Source: Actinomycetes bacterium
GTDB taxonomy: Bacteria; Actinomycetota; Acidimicrobiia; Acidimicrobiales; RAAP-2
Length of the DNA: 6,326 nucleotides
Direction of reading: 5' to 3'
Assembly: GCA_021801615.1 (NCBI GenBank)
Contig: JAJYXS010000206.1
Span: 1-6,326, forward strand
Shown here: one piece after another, positions 5,568 to 6,326 of the stretch
How positions within the stretch are numbered: the stretch's first letter is position 1
Layout: each line of letters opens with the position of its first letter
The notes under the pieces: model-generated
Told to the model about the DNA's origin: nothing
Database searches by the model: none
What the model saw: only the letters and a program-made list of their open reading frames with translations
Program-made: the position numbers and the translations under genes

Positions 5568-6218
5568 GTGCGCTTCACCGCCGTGCACCGGTTTCCCGCG
5601 CCGCCCGCGGCGGTCGCCGCCGTGCTGACGGATCCCGACTTCTACCGAGCCCTCGAGCTTCCCGACCTCGAGCTCCTCGAGGCGCGCTCCATCGAGGCGG
5701 CGGGCGGCGCCGACGTGCGGCTCCACGGCGGCCCTGCGGACTGCGGGGTCCTCCTGCGCTACGAGTTCACCGGCCACCTCGACCCGTTGGCCGAACGCCT
5801 GATCGGAGGCGAACGCCTGACGTGGACCCAGGAGGTGCACGTGGTCGGCGAGTCGGGCGGGCGGCTCGAATTCGCGGCGGAGGCAAACCCGCGGCTCCTG
5901 CACGGCCACGCCGACTTCCTGCTCGTGCCCGAGGAGGACGCGGCAGGCGGCGACCACCCCGATCTGGACGCGGCAGGCGGCGACCACCCCGATCTGGACG
6001 CGGCAGGCGGCGACCACCCCGATCTGGACGCGGCAGGCGCGTCCACGCGGCGACAGCTCGAGGGGGACCTCGTCGTCGCGCTGCCCGTGGTCGGCGGGAT
6101 GGCCGAACGGCGCATCGTGAGAGGGGTGCTCGCACGTCTCGACGTGGAGGCCGATGCGCTACGCGAGCGGCTCGCTCGGCGCACGGACACGTCCGACGAG
6201 CCGCGACGCACCACCTGA
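5568..6218 (+). CDS. DUF2505 family protein (SRPBCC/START-like fold)
   Basis: DUF2505 proteins are small actinobacterial proteins with a predicted helix-grip (START-like) fold that usually forms a hydrophobic ligand pocket; no function is established. In these 216 residues the N-terminus MRFTAVHRFPAPPAAVAAVL plus TDPDFYRALELP is typical of the fold: first strand, then a helix pair. RYEFTGHLDPLAERLIGGERLTWTQEVHV (64-92) forms the middle strands. GDLVVALPVVGGMAERRIV (166-184) plus a last amphipathic helix (to about 204) is the family's usual ending. There is no signal peptide or membrane segment. GTG at 5568 is the first start after an in-frame TGA at 5550-5552, so the N-terminus is well fixed. 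Three copies of a 10-residue repeat (124-153) are inserted in the loop before the GDLVVALP strand, where relatives have a short hairpin. The gene stands alone, divergent from the kinase gene. Confidence 0.85.
   Translation: MRFTAVHRFPAPPAAVAAVLTDPDFYRALELPDLELLEARSIEAAGGADVRLHGGPADCGVLLRYEFTGHLDPLAERLIGGERLTWTQEVHVVGESGGRLEFAAEANPRLLHGHADFLLVPEEDAAGGDHPDLDAAGGDHPDLDAAGGDHPDLDAAGASTRRQLEGDLVVALPVVGGMAERRIVRGVLARLDVEADALRERLARRTDTSDEPRRTT
5937..6039 (+). repeat. 30-bp in-frame tandem repeat inside the DUF2505 gene
   Basis: Three identical 30-bp copies (5937-5966, 5967-5996, 5997-6026) are followed by the first 13 bases of a fourth (6027-6039). Each copy encodes DAAGGDHPDL. Identity extends to every third codon position, which indicates recent duplication; selection on the protein alone would have let those positions drift. 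The repeat adds an acidic, His-containing, flexible loop to an otherwise compact domain and keeps the frame at any copy number. Confidence 0.97.
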
Positions 6219-6229
6219 CGCGTCCTGCA

Positions 6230-6262
6230 GCTGCGTTGGAAGAGGTGCTGCATCCACGCAGC
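6230..6262 (+). terminator. Weak hairpin after the DUF2505 gene
   Basis: GCTGCGT plus GGA (6230-6236 and 6238-6240, with one bulged T) pairs with TCCACGCAGC (6253-6262) around a 12-nt loop. It starts 12 nt after the stop codon. There is no T-run after it, so termination would be of the U-poor type, or the hairpin may be incidental. Confidence 0.35.
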
Positions 6263-6289
6263 CGGCGGTGCTCCTATATCGCCCAGGGG

Positions 6290-6318
6290 TTGCGGATCGT
6301 TGGGACTGGTGTTACGGT
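6290..6318 (+). promoter_or_regulatory. Candidate housekeeping-type promoter reading out of the window
   Basis: TTGCGG (6290-6295) is followed, after exactly 17 nt, by TACGGT (6313-6318). TGT directly precedes the hexamer, giving an extended -10. This fits the actinobacterial TTGNNN-17-TANNNT pattern. The local sequence is also less GC-rich than the genes. The ATG at 6322 is too close to the -10 to be an ordinary start, so the gene it serves most likely begins beyond the window end. Confidence 0.5.
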
Positions 6319-6326
6319 GTCATGAA

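Noticed and set aside
3527..5578. A 683-codon minus-strand open frame overlapping the kinase gene in another frame
   Set aside because: It is Arg/Pro-rich and motif-free, and shares its strand with the real kinase frame, which carries all catalytic residues.
5937..6039. Possible CRISPR array from the regular 30-bp repeat
   Set aside because: Copies abut directly with no spacers between them, and the unit is an exact number of codons within a coding frame.
1..6326. A novel defence, toxin-antitoxin or mobile system
   Set aside because: Every gene belongs to a known housekeeping or membrane family. No transposase, integrase, terminal inverted repeats, nuclease or toxin-like small frame is visible on either strand.

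Overview
The window is very GC-rich, and four of its five visible start codons are GTG. It carries five complete genes and the 3' part of a sixth. The gene set points to an actinobacterium (Actinomycetota). The PyrE resembles the mycobacterial type. The ABC1/UbiB protein has the SxGEGxFPEEL variant that I recall from actinobacterial homologues. The last gene belongs to DUF2505, a family known mainly from actinobacteria. A lineage such as Acidimicrobiia is possible, but the window cannot settle it.

Layout: (1) 1-2829, + strand, a nucleotide biosynthesis operon: purF (5' end outside the window), purM and pyrE. purF and purM are 4 nt apart, and purM and pyrE overlap by 4 nt in a GTGA junction. 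(2) 2890-3648, + strand, a PspA/IM30 (ESCRT-III-like) membrane-maintenance protein, 60 nt after pyrE and possibly cotranscribed. (3) 3649-3732, a convergent gap with two small hairpins. (4) 3733-5388, - strand, an AarF/ABC1/UbiB atypical kinase. (5) 5389-5567, a divergent promoter region with repeated GTGACC-type motifs. (6) 5568-6218, + strand, a DUF2505 (SRPBCC/START-like) protein. (7) 6219-6326, a non-coding tail with a weak hairpin and a good-looking promoter that fires out of the window.

How the genes work together: PurF and PyrE both use PRPP, PurF for the first step of purine synthesis and PyrE for making OMP in pyrimidine synthesis. PurM makes the purine intermediate AIR. Their tight packing fits coordinated nucleotide supply. 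PspA and the UbiB-like kinase both act at the membrane in known systems, but they converge and need not be co-regulated. The DUF2505 gene has no established function.

I found no mobile element, CRISPR array, tRNA or rRNA, and no convincing new multi-gene system; this is mostly ordinary housekeeping sequence. The oddest features are two in-frame minisatellites: a 15-bp unit in the purF tail and a near-perfect 30-bp unit inside the DUF2505 gene. Both encode short acidic, proline-containing repeats in places where the protein families normally have none.
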